Positions 42,771-55,600 of a DNA stretch of 64,000 nucleotides are shown here, in pieces (positions within the stretch are counted from its first letter, which is position 1; every line of letters begins with the position of its first letter). The notes under the pieces are model-generated. The model saw only the letters and a list, made by a program, of their open reading frames with translations. It was not told the origin of the DNA and searched no databases. Location of the stretch: the NCBI RefSeq assembly GCF_027887165.1, contig NC_077232.1:7967891-8031890 (forward strand), read 5' to 3'. The position numbers and the translations under genes are program-made. The stretch comes from Monodelphis domestica. Its lineage: Eukaryota > Chordata > Mammalia > Didelphimorphia > Didelphidae.

Positions 42771-43380
42771 TAGGCGTTACTGATTTAGTAAATACATTTA
42801 TTCGGTCGTTTCCTTTAGCTAATCCCGAGAAGGGGAAAGCGCGTGCTCCTGTTTCAGACCGCCAGTGTTCAGTGAGTCTGTGTATGAGGAGTTGGATCCG
42901 TACATTGGCCAGGTTGATGGGCCGGGAGGCCGGTAAAGGGGTTGTAGGTGCTTCCCGTTACACGCTGGGCCTCCTCTCGCTCACCAGCCCTCCTCTGGGG
43001 GATTCCCAGACTTCTTTGCTCCAAATTGAACCTCAGCCCCAAGGAGGGACGTGACAGCCGGCCTTGGGGACAGAAAGGACAAGGCCGGGCAGTGGATCCT
43101 CCTTCAGTGCCCAGATGGTCCCGGAGGACACGGGGCTCTGGGAAGGCCTCGTTCTTCTTGCCTTCCTCCCTGCCCAGCTCCAGTCTGGCTCAGTGACCTC
43201 AAACAGACGTTTCTCAAGGGCTTCCAGGCCGCGTCCTCCTAGGAAAGGAAGGCCAAACCACAGCATGTGGGGGTGCTGAGCCCCAGCCCAACAGGCCCCC
43301 CTGCAGGTGCTGGAAGAAGAGCCCAGAGAGCAAACATGAGGCCACCAGCAGGGAGGGAGAATGGGAAAGAAGCCTGCGGG

Positions 43381-43540
43381 AGGGGCAGCTGGGGGGCTCA
43401 GGGGAGAGAGACGGGGGTCCTGGGTTCCAATCTGGCCTCAGACCCTTCTAGCTGGGTGACCCTGGGTGAGTCACTCAACCCCCATTACTTAAGGATCCAC
43501 AGTCTGGAGTCTAAGCCGGAAGATCAGGGTTTAAAAACAA
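43381..43540 (+). repeat. second-family CORE-SINE, sense
   Basis: GGGGCAGCTGGGGGGCTCAG, TGGGTTCCAATCTGGCCTCA, GGGTGAGTCACTCAACCCCC and an A-rich end. Confidence 0.75.
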
Positions 43541-44294
43541 AAGCCTGCGGAGAGGAGCTGCTCCGGCACCCAGGAGGCTCCCGGCTTGGTGGGGCGACTG
43601 GTCAGAGCTGCTTCTCTGAGTCCATGCTGGGCACCGGCTCCAGGGAAGAGGAGCGGGCAGGGCTGGGCAGTGGGGACTTGGCCAGGGCCTGACTGGAACC
43701 CAGGACCCCCGCCGCCCTCCAGGGCTCCCTCTGGCAGCTGGGGGGATCGGAGAAGTCTGGAGGGGGCTTCCGCGAGGGGTCACTGCGATGGTCCAGAGGC
43801 GGGTGAGCGTCTGAGCCGGTGGGGAGGGCAGACGGGCGTCCGGACCCCTGCGGGGTGCCACGTTTCGGGGTTCCCTCCTTGGAAGAGTCACGGCATGGAG
43901 GGCGAGACAGCGAGTCCGGACGCTTGGCCCGGGACCACCTCTCGGGCATGGCTCAGCCTGGAGGCCAACAGCTGGGCTTGCTGGCCGGTCAGTGGTCAGC
44001 CACGGCCTGGCAGGCCCGGCCCTCCCCGCCCTGGAGGTGCCACGTGGGTTCTCGTCCAGCCCAGGGTCGGGGGCAGGCAGGGCCCAACAGGGCCGGGAGG
44101 ACCCGCCGTTTCTGGCCCCGGCCTCGGCCCGTCCTCTGGAAAACCTGGGAGAGAAAAGTCCCCAAAGGGAAGAAATGGGGAACACTAGAGACCGGCGGGG
44201 GGGGCTCTCCCTGCTGCCCCCCACAGAGAGGGAGGGTAAGTCTGTCTGTCCTTCCCCTCCGCCTCCCGGAGAGCAGGAAGTCCGAAGCCCGTTG

Positions 44295-44311
44295 GCGAGA
44301 CTCGAACTCAC
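44295..44311 (-). other. tRNA T-arm-like hairpin with B box
   Basis: The minus strand reads GTGAGTTCGAGTCTCGC, a five-pair stem around a TTCGAGT loop. Just 5' of it AGCCC...GGGCT could form a variable-arm hairpin. No matching A box or acceptor stem was found, so it is not called as a tRNA gene. Confidence 0.35.
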
Positions 44312-44659
44312 GAGCCCCCACGGTGGGCTTCCCTCCGGCTTAAAGCGAAGGCATTGAATGAGGCAGCACAGCGAGGAGGAGGCCGGACGCCTGCTGCTTC
44401 CGGCACAGAGCGGGGCGTCCCCGGCCCCAGGACGACGACACACCGCGGGGCACACGTGTGCGCTTGTGCAAGGGCACACGCGTGTGCACGGAGCTCGAGA
44501 GGGCGCACATCGCAGCCCTTCTCTGCGCGTGTCCGTGTGGCCCCTTCACAGCCTGTGAGCTTCTTGGGGGCGCAAATCATCTCGTCTTGGTGTTCTCGGC
44601 GCCAGGATGGCGGCCACAGCGGGACCCAACAAGGGGTTGTGGATGGATGGAAGCCCTGA

Positions 44660-44940
44660 AACCACCTTTATTCAGCTCCTCCTCTGAGAACCTCCTTCCT
44701 TTGGTGGTCTCAAGGGCTACCTCTTACAGGAAGTCTTCCTGGATTGCCCCAGCTGCCAGGGCCTTCGTCTATCTATGCAGATATGTAATCAGCTAATGAC
44801 ATCTGCATCTGTCACCCTCCCCCCCCCCCCTCCGTCTGTCTGTCTGTCTGTCTGTCAGGGGCCCTGCTGGCCTGTAAGCTCCCCGACATCAGCGCCGCAG
44901 CGAGCACCCGGCGGGGCCTAATAAAGGCTGATTGAGTCCA
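44660..44940 (+). repeat. L2 LINE 3' end with TCTG microsatellite
   Basis: CTTACAGGAAGTCTTCCTGG and CCTAATAAAGGCTGATTGAG are L2-type. A C-run and a (TCTG)n tract lie at about 44819-44860. Confidence 0.6.
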
Positions 44941-46561
44941 GCAGAGCCAAAGAACAGCTCCTCATCTTCTCCCCCAGCGAAACCCTCCGCTGTGCCTGTG
45001 GCTCGGAACCGTCCTTGCCTACAGATGGGAAACTGAGGCTCAGGTAAGGAAGAGCCTTGATTAAGGTCTCCTAGGAGGAGGGGCAGATCCTGGGCTCCTG
45101 TCTGAGGCTGACCCGACCTCCACCAGGCCCCCGGCCTCCCGGGGCAGGAAGCCTTCCATATTGCCAAGGATGGCCGGCGGCGCTCCGATGGAGCCTGGGG
45201 AGTTGGGAAGGCCCTGGGTTCCAATCCTGCCTCGGCTCTTCCTCCCGGACCTTGAACGAGGGGTCAGGACTCTAGATCTGTGTCTGGTTCCCGTCTGCCT
45301 CCAGCAGCTGGCAGAGGCGGGGACGGCCTCCCCCAGCGGGCATTTATCTCCGGGGGATCCTCGGCCGGGCACCTGCTTGGGAGGGAGAGCGGACGGTGAC
45401 GTCCTGCATCTCCGAGGCCTCACGGGGGCACCGAGGTGACCCGGAGCCCTCCATCTGGAGGCTCGGGACAGAGCCAGGAGGTTCTGGGGGCCCACAGGCC
45501 TCACCCTTTCTGGCCGCATGACCCTAGGCCGGCCCTGGAGGCCTTTCTGCCTCAGCAATGGCCCAGAGGGGTTAGGGACGGGCTTAGAAATCGGGGCTCA
45601 GAGCTCTCCTGGAGTCACCGAGGGGCATGGGGGGGGGCAGGGAAATGGAGGCTTGAGGTCAAGTTCCCAGCTGTTGGGGTGTCCTAGGCGGAAGGGCCAC
45701 CCCAGGAGGCGTCCCGTCCAAAGCCTTTTTTTTATGGCTGAGGAAACAGATCTTGGATTCAGCCACTTGCCCAAGGGCACAGCCCAGGTGGCATTCGAAC
45801 CCAGGGCCGCAGCCCCCCAAGCCTCGTGGGCCCGTTGGCGTCCCCTCTGGGGCAGACACCCTGCAGCCCTGCCGCCTCCTCCTCACACTGCAGCAGGTTC
45901 AGAGGCGTCCCGCCCCGGGGCCGGCACCGGGCCTGCAGGTCAGGGGAGAGGAAACGGGGCGCCCAGGCCGGCCCCCTGATGTCCAGCCGCCGCCCCAGCC
46001 CTTTCTTCTTGTGCAGGAATGCCAGGCTCCCGCGTGTGCCCCCGCCCGGGGCCCTGACAAGGGGCAGGAGGAAGGGGAGCCGTCTCGGGGTCCTCCTCCC
46101 TGCCCGGGCCTAGCCGGGGTGGTCAATTGGCCGGCCGAACCCTCTGAGTTCTGGCCCTCGGAGGGCTCGTGTCCTCGAGTTCCACAAGGAGCCTCCAGCT
46201 CCTGCCCGGCTTCCCTGTGTGGCCCCACGCCCCGGTGGCAGCAGGGGCCGCCCTGTTCACCCTTTTTACAGCCGGACGGAGGCCCAGGCACCCAGGCCGG
46301 GGCAGGGGGCTCCGGACTCGGCCTGCACATCTGCACGATGGGCCTGCCGTCTCGAGCAGGAGCTGCCACGATGTCATGGTGGGGGCTGGGGAAGAGGAGG
46401 GGCCCCCACCCCAAGCACCAAAGTGGGGGGTGGGGGGCCCCTGGGTGCTGGCCCTGTGGGAGACCCCAGCCCGGCTTCCCTGGCCCGCCAGCTCAGGGCC
46501 TCGGAGGGCCTCCCACGGGGCGATGGAGGAAGCTCACAGCCACACGGAGGATGGAAGCAGC

Positions 46562-46567
46562 TTTAAT
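46562..46567 (-). terminator. POLA2: possible POLA2 poly(A) signal (ATTAAA)
   Basis: TTTAAT on + is ATTAAA on the gene strand, about 80 bp past the POLA2 stop. The short 3'UTR between them contains a 19-base G run (46608-46626; C on the transcript). Confidence 0.5.
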
Positions 46568-46647
46568 TCTTGTAGGAAACGCCCCGATGGCGGGGACGGC
46601 CGCCGCCGGGGGGGGGGGGGGGGGGGCACAGGGGCCTGGGAAAGGCG

Positions 46648-49600
46648 TCAGATCCTGACCACCTGGGCCGCCGTGCACGGGCTCTTCCTCGTGTCGCCGC
46701 CCGCGGGCTGCCGGCTGATGTACAGGCGGCCGAAGGTGCCCCCCACCTGGCCCTTGGTCAGGCGGCCGGGGTTCACGCACACACAGCCCAGGATGTCCTG
46801 CAAAGGAAGGAGAACGTGCGGCCTTCAGGGGCTGCCCTCGGAGCTGGAGGAGGCCGAGGCCCCGGATTCCGATCCTGCCTCTGCCCAGCGGGAGCGGCGT
46901 GGCCCCCTTGGCTGGGATACGAAGGGGCTGCCTGGCCCGGGCAGGGTCTGAGGATCCACCCCACCAGGGCCAACAGTTATTAAGCACCTGCTATATGCCG
47001 GGCACGAGCGCCCTGGGAGGGGGCTGCTGTCACAGTCCAGAAAACAGAGGCAAATGACCTGCCCAGGGTCACCCGGCCAGGCCAATCCGAGGCAGGGTCG
47101 GAACCTCGGCCTCCCTGACTCCGGCCTTTGCCCTGCAGGGTTTCCGGCCTCTCAGATTCTCTTCCAAGTGGATCTGGCGCTCGGCGAGGGGCCCATTCTC
47201 TAGCTGAGGAGACTGAGGCCGGAGGGGGCCACCTCAAACAAGTCCCGGCCCAACCGTGGGCGTGTGTGGGGGCAGGGAGGAGAAGGGCGACAGCTTGGCC
47301 CCCCACGCCGACCCCAGACGCACCTTCACGAAGTAGCGCAGCTCCGAGGGCACGATGAACACGTCCGGCGTGACCGGCAGCTGGGCGTACGAGTAGAAGT
47401 GCTCAAAGTCGATGCTCATCTCCTCAAAGGGGGGGTACAGGGGATAGTAGCTACGAAGGCAGAGCCAAGACGGGTCAGGCCGACACGGAGCCTCTCCCCC
47501 TTTGGACTCAGTCACAGATGGGGAAACTGAGGCAGAGTGGCGGGGCCTGCCCCAAGCAGGCGAGAGTAGGGAGTGGCGAGGGCCCTCTGGTCCAGGTGAG
47601 GAGGAAATCCCTTAACTGAAATGGGGGAACGTTGGACAAAAGGACCCCCCTTGTAGGCCCCCCACATGGCCTCACCTCCTCTGGGTCAGGATGTGCTTGA
47701 GGATGCGGCTGAACCTGTCCGAGGTGCTGGACGAGCTGGGGAAGGAAGGGACAGAGCCCGGCGGTGGGCAGTGAGGGTGCAGCTGGGGGCGGGAGGCATC
47801 CCGCGCAGACCCTCCGGAGCCTGGCGTCCCAGCCCACACCTGCCTCACGCATTCCTTCCCCTCCGTGACCCCCGGAGGCCTCAAACATTTGGCTGGGGTC
47901 GCCCTGTTTTCCCTCCAGAGCCGCCTTTGCAGCAAAAGCAGCCCCCCAGCCCCCGTTGAGAGCAGAAGGAACTCGGGCACTGCCGCCCCCTCCCCTCCCC
48001 TGGTCCTGGCTTGGAGGGTGGACAGAGGGGTCTGGGGGTGGGAGTCCGGCTGGCTTGATTGGGGACACCCCCGGCCAGAGCGGGAGCAAAAGGCTCTCGG
48101 GGGCGGCCACGGAGAGCACGGCACGGGCTCGTCGGGCGTCCCCGAAGGCTGGCCGCGGCCAGCGGCCTCCTACCTGCTGATCTCCTCGGCCCCCATGTGA
48201 AAGAGCAGGTCCGTCGAGGTCAAGCCCAAGACGACGCCGTTTACGGAGAGGGTGCAGGGGTCAGACACGAAGTGGACGCGCTGGCGGGAGAGGACGGGCC
48301 TTCAAGGCACCCACTGGGCTCGTGGTGACCCAGAGAAGGGAGGCCAAGCCCAGGCCACGGGAAGCGCGGGCCTGGGCGGCTGTGCGGGGTCTCTGCCCGT
48401 CTCCCCCCCACGACCTGTCTGCCCAGGAACCCTCCCGAGCATCGGCAGGCCCAGCTCCCCCGGGATACCGACTGACCACGCTTCGGGGTCTCTGCAGCTC
48501 GGGCCCCGTCGAGGCCACACCGCACAGAGCGGCCCTTCCTCCCACACCCTCGGGCCTGGGCATCCCGCCCGTCTGCAGAGAGCCAGATGGTGGGTGAACC
48601 CCGGGCGGCCTTTGCTCCAGAGGCGGGACGGGCAGGGCAGACCCCAGGGGTGTCCCTTCATTCCCAGAAGCCAGGCGGGCCTCCCCTCAGCTGGCACCCT
48701 CGTTTTTGAACGCCAACACAAGGCCGCACATGCATCCCCCCTTCCTCTTCTCAGACTGAGCCCAACAGCCTAAGCTGTCAAGCTCGGGACAAGATTCAGC
48801 CGGGCCTCGGGGGGTGACCAGTACCTGCTTGTCCTCTTTGGGGAGCTCCGGGTAGCTGAAGGGCGGCTGGGGGTACACAGGCTGATGGTGCACGTCTCGC
48901 AGGGACGGCACGAACACAAGGTGGGTGCCCGAACTATGCATCAGAGAACAGAGAGGCCCATCACTGCGGAGCAGCCTGAGGGAGGAGGCAGGCCCCGTCC
49001 TTCCTGGGGAGGCCCATTTCCCTGTGGGACAGTCTCCCCCCAAGGGCCTCAGGGAAGGAATCGTCACCGAGGATCACAGGACCGATCGGAAGTGCAGAGA
49101 CACATTTTTAGCCACAAACGATACACGAGTTTGTTCTGCTGGACTGGACTTGGGAAAAGGAGAATTTGGGGGGCAGAGGCTAGGGGGACCCCGGGGTGTC
49201 TGTGGTAAGCAGTGACGCCAAAAAAGAGCAACAAATAAACCGGATCTGTGACCCGCCACGCCATCATTCCTGTTCTTTGTTTATGGAACGTTCATGTTGT
49301 TTGTGAAGTTCCCAATAAAGCCGTCCAGCACGGGGAGGTCAGAGTTCAGACTGTGGCTCTCCCAGTACAAACATCAACCTTCTCCTCAGGCCCTGGGCCT
49401 CGCCTGGGGCATCCCTGTCTGTGCCGCGGCTCTCCCCAATCCTTTAGGACATTACACGGGGAGGCATTGGGGGGAATGAGTGGATGTGGAGGGTCTGAAT
49501 GCCGCCTCCGGCTCTGCTCCTTCTCTGGACGGCTCTGGGCCTCCAGGTTGTCCGGTGTCAAAAACGAGGGGGACTCGAGGAGATCAGTGCCAGGGCCCTT

Positions 49601-52600
49601 CCCTTTCGGGGTTTGGTCTTGTGAGTGCTTATCCCTAAAACTTCCCGCCTCAGCAGAGCACCCTCCAGACAGGGATGCAGCAGCCGCGGAAAAGAGGCAG
49701 AGAACCTCCGCTTGAGACCCGACCCAGGACCGACTTCGCAAGGTGGCCGCAGGGCCTCCCGCCGCTCCTGGGAACAAGCAGGCAGCCTCGGCCTGTCGCC
49801 CTTCAGTCCTGAGGCCGGGAACAGGCACAAAAGCTCGCATCTAACCTATCTCAGGCTATTTACCACCGCGGGGCGGGTGGGACAGACTCAGAACAGCAAA
49901 ATGCCAGAAAACGAGTGTCAAAAGTGGTTTCTATGGGAAAATGAGGAAAAAAATTCAACAAAAAGAACAGATGCAGGAAAAAAATAAAGCTGGACCCTGG
50001 AGGGTGTCTGTAGGGGGAAAAGCCAAACAAGGTCCCTTTTCCGGTCTTTAGACCAACAAAAGCCCCTCCGCCACCACAGGCGCCTTTGAGACGCCTCCAC
50101 AGCCCTCCTGAAAACGAGCCCTGCTTCTAACAAGGGCCCAGCCTTATTTAGGGTGATGGGGCTCCTTGAGGGGAAAAACAGCCAAGCTGCTCGGGGTTCC
50201 ACTGTTAGCTTTCTTGGGCCCCACACAAGGGGCAGGAGAAAAACAGCCGGGGAGCCGTGTTTGGTGCGCTGCCTCTGGTAGGAGGGCCAGGCTGGGGGCG
50301 CCACTCCCCGCAGCTCATCCTTCCCTCCCTCCTGCTCCCCCAGTCCGTGGCAGGGGGGATGCTCCCCGCTCTCTGGACCTCCCTGGAGCTCTGTACTCAG
50401 AGCACATGGCTCCTGTTCTGCTCCACACTCCAGGGTCCCGGGATGGCCCCGGCAGAACCACTAGGCTTCCCCGCTCCGCCGTCCCGGTGGGGCTGACAAA
50501 GGCCTGTGCACAGCCGGGGTCTGTGTGTTGTCAGGAGGACGCCCAAGGCGCAGCCCCTTGAAGGCCCTGCTCCCAGGGCCAGGGTCCGCGGGCTCACCCG
50601 GCTGCCAACAGAGGCGGTCAGAGAGCTTTTGTTCGAGAGGAAACGCAGCCGGCTGCTTGTGGCTGGGAACCAGCTGTGGGGGGAGGATCGGGAGGAAAAT
50701 TCCAGCTATGCAGCTGGATTGCACAACTTCATCCACGGTGGTGGGAGGGTTCCCACAGCCTCTCCCTCAGTCCCGGCCAGCCTGGGAACTAGGGAGCCCC
50801 GAGGGGCAGGAGCCGCCTCCCGGCTTCCTGCACTGCTCCATGGGCTCAGGGCTTGCTTGGTGGCTAGGACAGCTCGCCTCCTCTCTGAACTCCTGCCACC
50901 CAGGGAGGGTCCGCGTCATTTGGGAGCCCCCCTCCCCGGAGTCCCTGGCAGCAGATGAAAGGGCCTGGTGGTGCCGCGTACGGCTCCGGGAACAATGACC
51001 GCTCTGTTCTTTGTTTTGTCCCTCGGTACCACGTGGAGGTGGGAGGCCAAAACCAGGACCCCCCCTCCCGCCCCCACAATGCCCTGGGGAGCCAAGGACA
51101 GAGGGGTCTCGGCCCTGCCCCGGCCCCACCTCCCACCAGGTCAGAAGCCTCCTCGGACGTATCACCTCTGGGATCGTTCTCACGCCGGAGAGGCCGAAGG
51201 CGGCCTTCTCGGGGCGCAGACGGCTCGTTTGGGGAATATCTGAACTTCCTGCTCTCGGACAGCAGCGACAGGCCCATCAGCGGGCTGCCCTCTCTCCGGG
51301 GCCGGGGGCTCGCTCTCTCCTCCAACAGTCTCTTCCCCCCTTTATAGGAAGTTACAAAAACTCTCCGAATCCAGGCCTGCAGGGGGCTACTTGCCACAGC
51401 CACAAGGGGGCGTGAGGGGGCAGGGGCAGGGGCAGGCTGCTCCCGGCGCTCGTCCTTACCTTCTCGTGCCCTCGATAATTGACCACAGACACTTCTTGAA
51501 CACTTCTTCGAAGGAGATGGTCAGCTGACAGTTCTGGAAGAGAGGGAAGGGACGGTCTGGAGGCAGCAGGACCCTGGCTGAGAGGAACCCCGCGAAGGGC
51601 CCTTTGTCCAAGAGCCCCAGGAGCCGGGTGGGACGTGCCCCAGAGCGCCTCGCTGGGGGGCAGAAGGTGTTTGGGCACCCACAGATTGAGGCTCCACAAC
51701 ACCGAAGGCCTGGCCCCGCTGGAAGGGACGGAGGGAACCCTGGGCCGGCTGTATGCTCCAGAGACCGAGCCCCTGGGGTGACCCTGTCCTGGCCCGGGGA
51801 GAAGCAGCGCCAGTGGGATTTCTTACCTCCACCTGCTCGTGTTTGGCGTCTAGGAAGGGGCCCAGCTGCAGAGACAGGAGGAGAAACAGAGGCGGCGGTC
51901 AGCAGGGCGCCCCAGAACGGTGGCGAGCCAAGCAGCCGGCGTGCTCTGCCCCTGCGATGGGCTCCAGGCCTGGAGGGGGTTGTCGCCTTGTCTGTGCCCG
52001 ATCCCTTGGACAGAACCAGGAAACCAGCCAAGTTCCTGGAGCCCAGCTTAAGCAGGGGATGCCCAGATGGGGGCCCCGCTAAGGTCCTCCCCAGCCCCGC
52101 CCCAAGGAAGGGGGCGCCGACTGCCAGGCCCACGAGACTCCGGTCGGAAGAGGCAGCTGGGTGACTCGGTGGATGGAGAGCCCAGGCTGGAGAGGGGAGG
52201 ACCCTCCTGGTGGTGTGACCCTGCGCAAGTCCCTGAACCCCCCGGCCTACTCTGTGCTGTCCTTGTGCCTCGGAACGGCTTCTGGGCACGGATTCTCAGA
52301 CGCGGTAAGTCAGGGTTTAAAGCCTCAAACCCACCCAGAGCGGCCACCCCGCTTGAGGACGCGGTCAGAGGAGGCGCCCCGGCCACACGCTTCACCCCCT
52401 CTCCTGGACACCCAGACAACACGTACCTCCCAACACGGCGGTCACGGGAGGCGAGGCCGAGAGCCGACCCCCAGGCGCCTCCGGCCGATGCTCCGGGGGG
52501 TCTCTTACCAGAATGCAGACATCCGGCTGGTCTCGGCTGATGACGCCGATCAGGTCCATCATGGGATCGTACGTGATGCTGTCAGACGTGGTGTAAGGCC

Positions 52601-55600
52601 CGCAGGCGACCAGGACCATTCGCTGGTCCGAATCTGTCAGGGACGGCGAGTCTCAGGGAGAGGCCGCTGTCAGACCGTGTAGGGGGGGGGGTGTCCGCCA
52701 GCCTCCCCCAAGGCGCCCCCTTGCCGCAGACATTCTTTCACGAGCCCCATCTGGCCGGGCTTTCAAACGATCCTCAGAAACACTCCAGGGCCAGGATTCG
52801 CATCAGGTCCCTCCCGTTGGCCTGACCCAAAGTGCTGCTTGCACCCCCTTTGCCGTCGTTGCTGCCACCCCGCAGCCAGGCTGCCCGCACACAGACCGGA
52901 GCACGCTCCAGGCCCAGACCCCGGTCACTCTGTCGGGTGGCAGCCCTGCCCGCCTGTCCAGACAGGCCCGCTTTACCCAGACTCACCTCCATCCTCTTCT
53001 GTGGGCTGGTAGAAAGGAAGGGGCGCCCCCTGAAAAACGAGAAGAAGCCTCGAAGGTGGCCAGGACAGTGCCAGAGTCTGCCCGCCCCCCGGCATTTACC
53101 GCCTGGCCTGGAGACGGGGGCTTGTGCGGCAAAAGCTCACACGAGGCGGGGAGGGCAGGAGCTTCCAAAGCGGCCGGGCTCGGGATGCCCGTGAGCACGC
53201 CCGCCACGGTCCTGGGCCAAAGGCCCCACACAGGTGCGGCAAAGGCCCTGTCGAGGCCCCTTTGGGGGTGGCCCGGAGGAGGTCCAGGAAGGGAGGAGCG
53301 ACCCTGGGGGGCGCCGGGAGCAAGCTTGTTACCTCGTAGAGTTTAGTAGCGATGAATCTCTTTCCTGTTGAGTTGGTTCCATCCATGACGACCACCTGAA
53401 ACACAAGGGCAGGACACTGGAAGCTGAAGGAGGCGAGGAGCCCCCCAACCCTGAAGCTGCTCCTCTCCACCCTTCTGCCCCCTCTAGCCAGACCTGAGCT
53501 ACTCTGGTATCCCCACAGAGGAGCCAAGAAAGCGTCACCCCACTCTGTCCCAGACCTGGGGGTGGGGGGCCCCTCCTAGTGCCAGGAACTTGTTGGGGGG
53601 GTCAGGATACAAGAGGCAGCTCTGTGCCCTAGACCCCTGGGGGATGCCGGAAGCCTCACCTGGCCAGGAAACAGAGAATATTCCTTGAGCTCCGAGAGAT
53701 CCACCGGGATCTGCACCCCCAGGGAATGCTCTCGGTCTCCTTCCAGAATCACTGATTTGGGGTTCAGCTTCCCGTTGCTATCACAACCAATCTGTCCCAG
53801 CACAGTGACCGGTTCCTGGGAAGAAAAGAGGCCACAACAGAGTGGCAGCCCAAGATGGACCCACGGGCCCATCGAAGCCACGGAGGGCAGCTCGGGGCTT
53901 AAAATGCCAGCAGGCAGAGCTCAGCCCAGAGTGGCCACGGTGGCCGGGGTGTGGGGCTCACTGCTCAATGAATGAGAGAAGAAGAGAGGGACGGAGGGAC
54001 CCTGTCTGGTGTCTGCTCCAGGGCGGAGCTGGAAGGGCAGCCCGCCCCTGGACACTGGTCCTAGCAGGGCTCTGCTGCCGCTGGGCCATAGCCCTCAGGG
54101 CCGGCACGTTCCCCACAGCTTCCCCGCGGCAGAACGGGCAGTGAACCTGACCGTCATTTACAAGAATCTACCCCCAACGGGCCACAGGGGCTCAGGTTAG
54201 CCCAATGGGGGTGCTGAGGCGAGAGGGCTGAGAGGAAGGCGGGGGGCATCACCAGCACCCACTCACCTGGGCTGGCACCAGGATGGGACTAAAAGCCTCG
54301 ATCTGGTGAAGCTCCTTCAGCTCGTAGCCAAGCTCTTCAATCTTGCAGGTGAGAACTGAAGTCGGAGAAAACCCAAGACAAGCCAGAGTTAAGGTTAAGA
54401 GAAGCAACTGGCCAAGGCGAGGAGAAGAGCCCCCGAGGGGAGAGCGTGGTGAGGCCAACACGGGTGGTGAGAGCTGACCGAGGCCCCCCCCCCCCCCCCA
54501 CTCTACGGGGCAGCCTGCACCCATCCCAGGTCTGGGCAGAGTTTCTCCACCTGCCCCCACGCATCGAGGGAAGCAGCCAAATCAAAGAAAACCCAAGCTT
54601 TCGGTCCCAGGCTGCTCACAAAATCACCTGGGCCGGAGCCCCTTCCTAAGCCTCAGCTCCCCAAATAAAGCAGCGGCCCTGGGAGAGGGATGGGCACGGC
54701 TGGCTGGCCGCGATGGCAGCGGCGCTCACAGCATTCTCGAGTCCCAGGCCAGGAAACTGAGGACAAGGGTCACCAAGCTGCATGGCCTGCCCAGGGCGAG
54801 GCCCGACGCCTGAAGGGGCACACGCGGCGGAACAAGTGGCGTGACCAGCTCAGCCGCTGGCCGTGGTGGCGAGGCCCCGACATCCCGCTGGCCAGGACAG
54901 CCAAAGGCCGGGGACCACTGAAGTCCCGCCAGAGGTCTCTGCATCCGCGAGCATCGCCGGGGATGGAAATCACCTTCTCGGACATCCGTGAGCTTCTGGA
55001 ACATGGATTTGTAGCTCCCAGAGAGGGATCTGGCAGCGTCCAAGACCTTCACGGCGAGGCGGCCTCCTCCTCCTCTCCCAGACCAGGACTTCCCTTGGGT
55101 GGAGCCGAACGAGGTCACGACTTCTCCCCGGCTGCTCCTGGAGCTGTACTTCTGAGAGGGAGTGGCGCTGGGCAGGGAAAAAACAGGCCTCGCTGGGCGC
55201 CATGTTGGCCATGAGGCGGGAGCTCCCATCACTCAGAGAAGTATGGAAAATGCTGGAGGGTCTGGATACGGGAATGTATTTTAGGGTGCCACTGTTCCCC
55301 CATATAAAACCAAGCACCCCCTGAACTACGGGGAGCTCCTGGGGAAGGCCGGGCTGCCTGGGGAGTTGTACCCCCCCAAACGTGTCTGAATCGCCATCCA
55401 GATGTTGGGGCCTCCCTGAGCAGTGCCGGAGGAGTCTGCGATCCCCACTGAGAGCAACTGCTCTGGGATCAGGAACACAACCACCCCATAGCACCACTCT
55501 GCTTCTGGCCCCCCAACTTGGATCAGCCTGCCCGAGCCCCAGCTCGCCTCATCTTTGTGCCCGTCTCCAAGCCGGGGAAAACAGCAGGCGAAGGGGGAAG

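Larger units (their letters stand above)
33851..46555. other. CDC42EP2-POLA2 intergenic, no gene recognised
   Basis: About 12.7 kb. It contains L1 3' pieces, an L2 split by a SINE, several SINEs, a 36-bp minisatellite, a polypyrimidine tract and a CpG-rich stretch at 43.7-44.65 kb. Several long open frames exist here (for example 43511-44479 minus and 45753-46658 plus), but they look like GC-rich chance frames. Confidence 0.55.

Noticed and set aside
42403-42783. 126-codon + frame, almost all Phe, Leu, Ser and Pro
   Set aside because: Translation of the polypyrimidine tract, not a membrane protein.
43511-44479. 322-codon minus frame
   Set aside because: Low-complexity Pro/Arg/Ser composition, its end overlaps a SINE, and no splice or family support. 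Kept only as part of the CpG-rich stretch.
45753-46658. 301-codon + frame
   Set aside because: Runs antisense into the POLA2 3'UTR through a G-run, with GC-driven composition and no recognisable domain.
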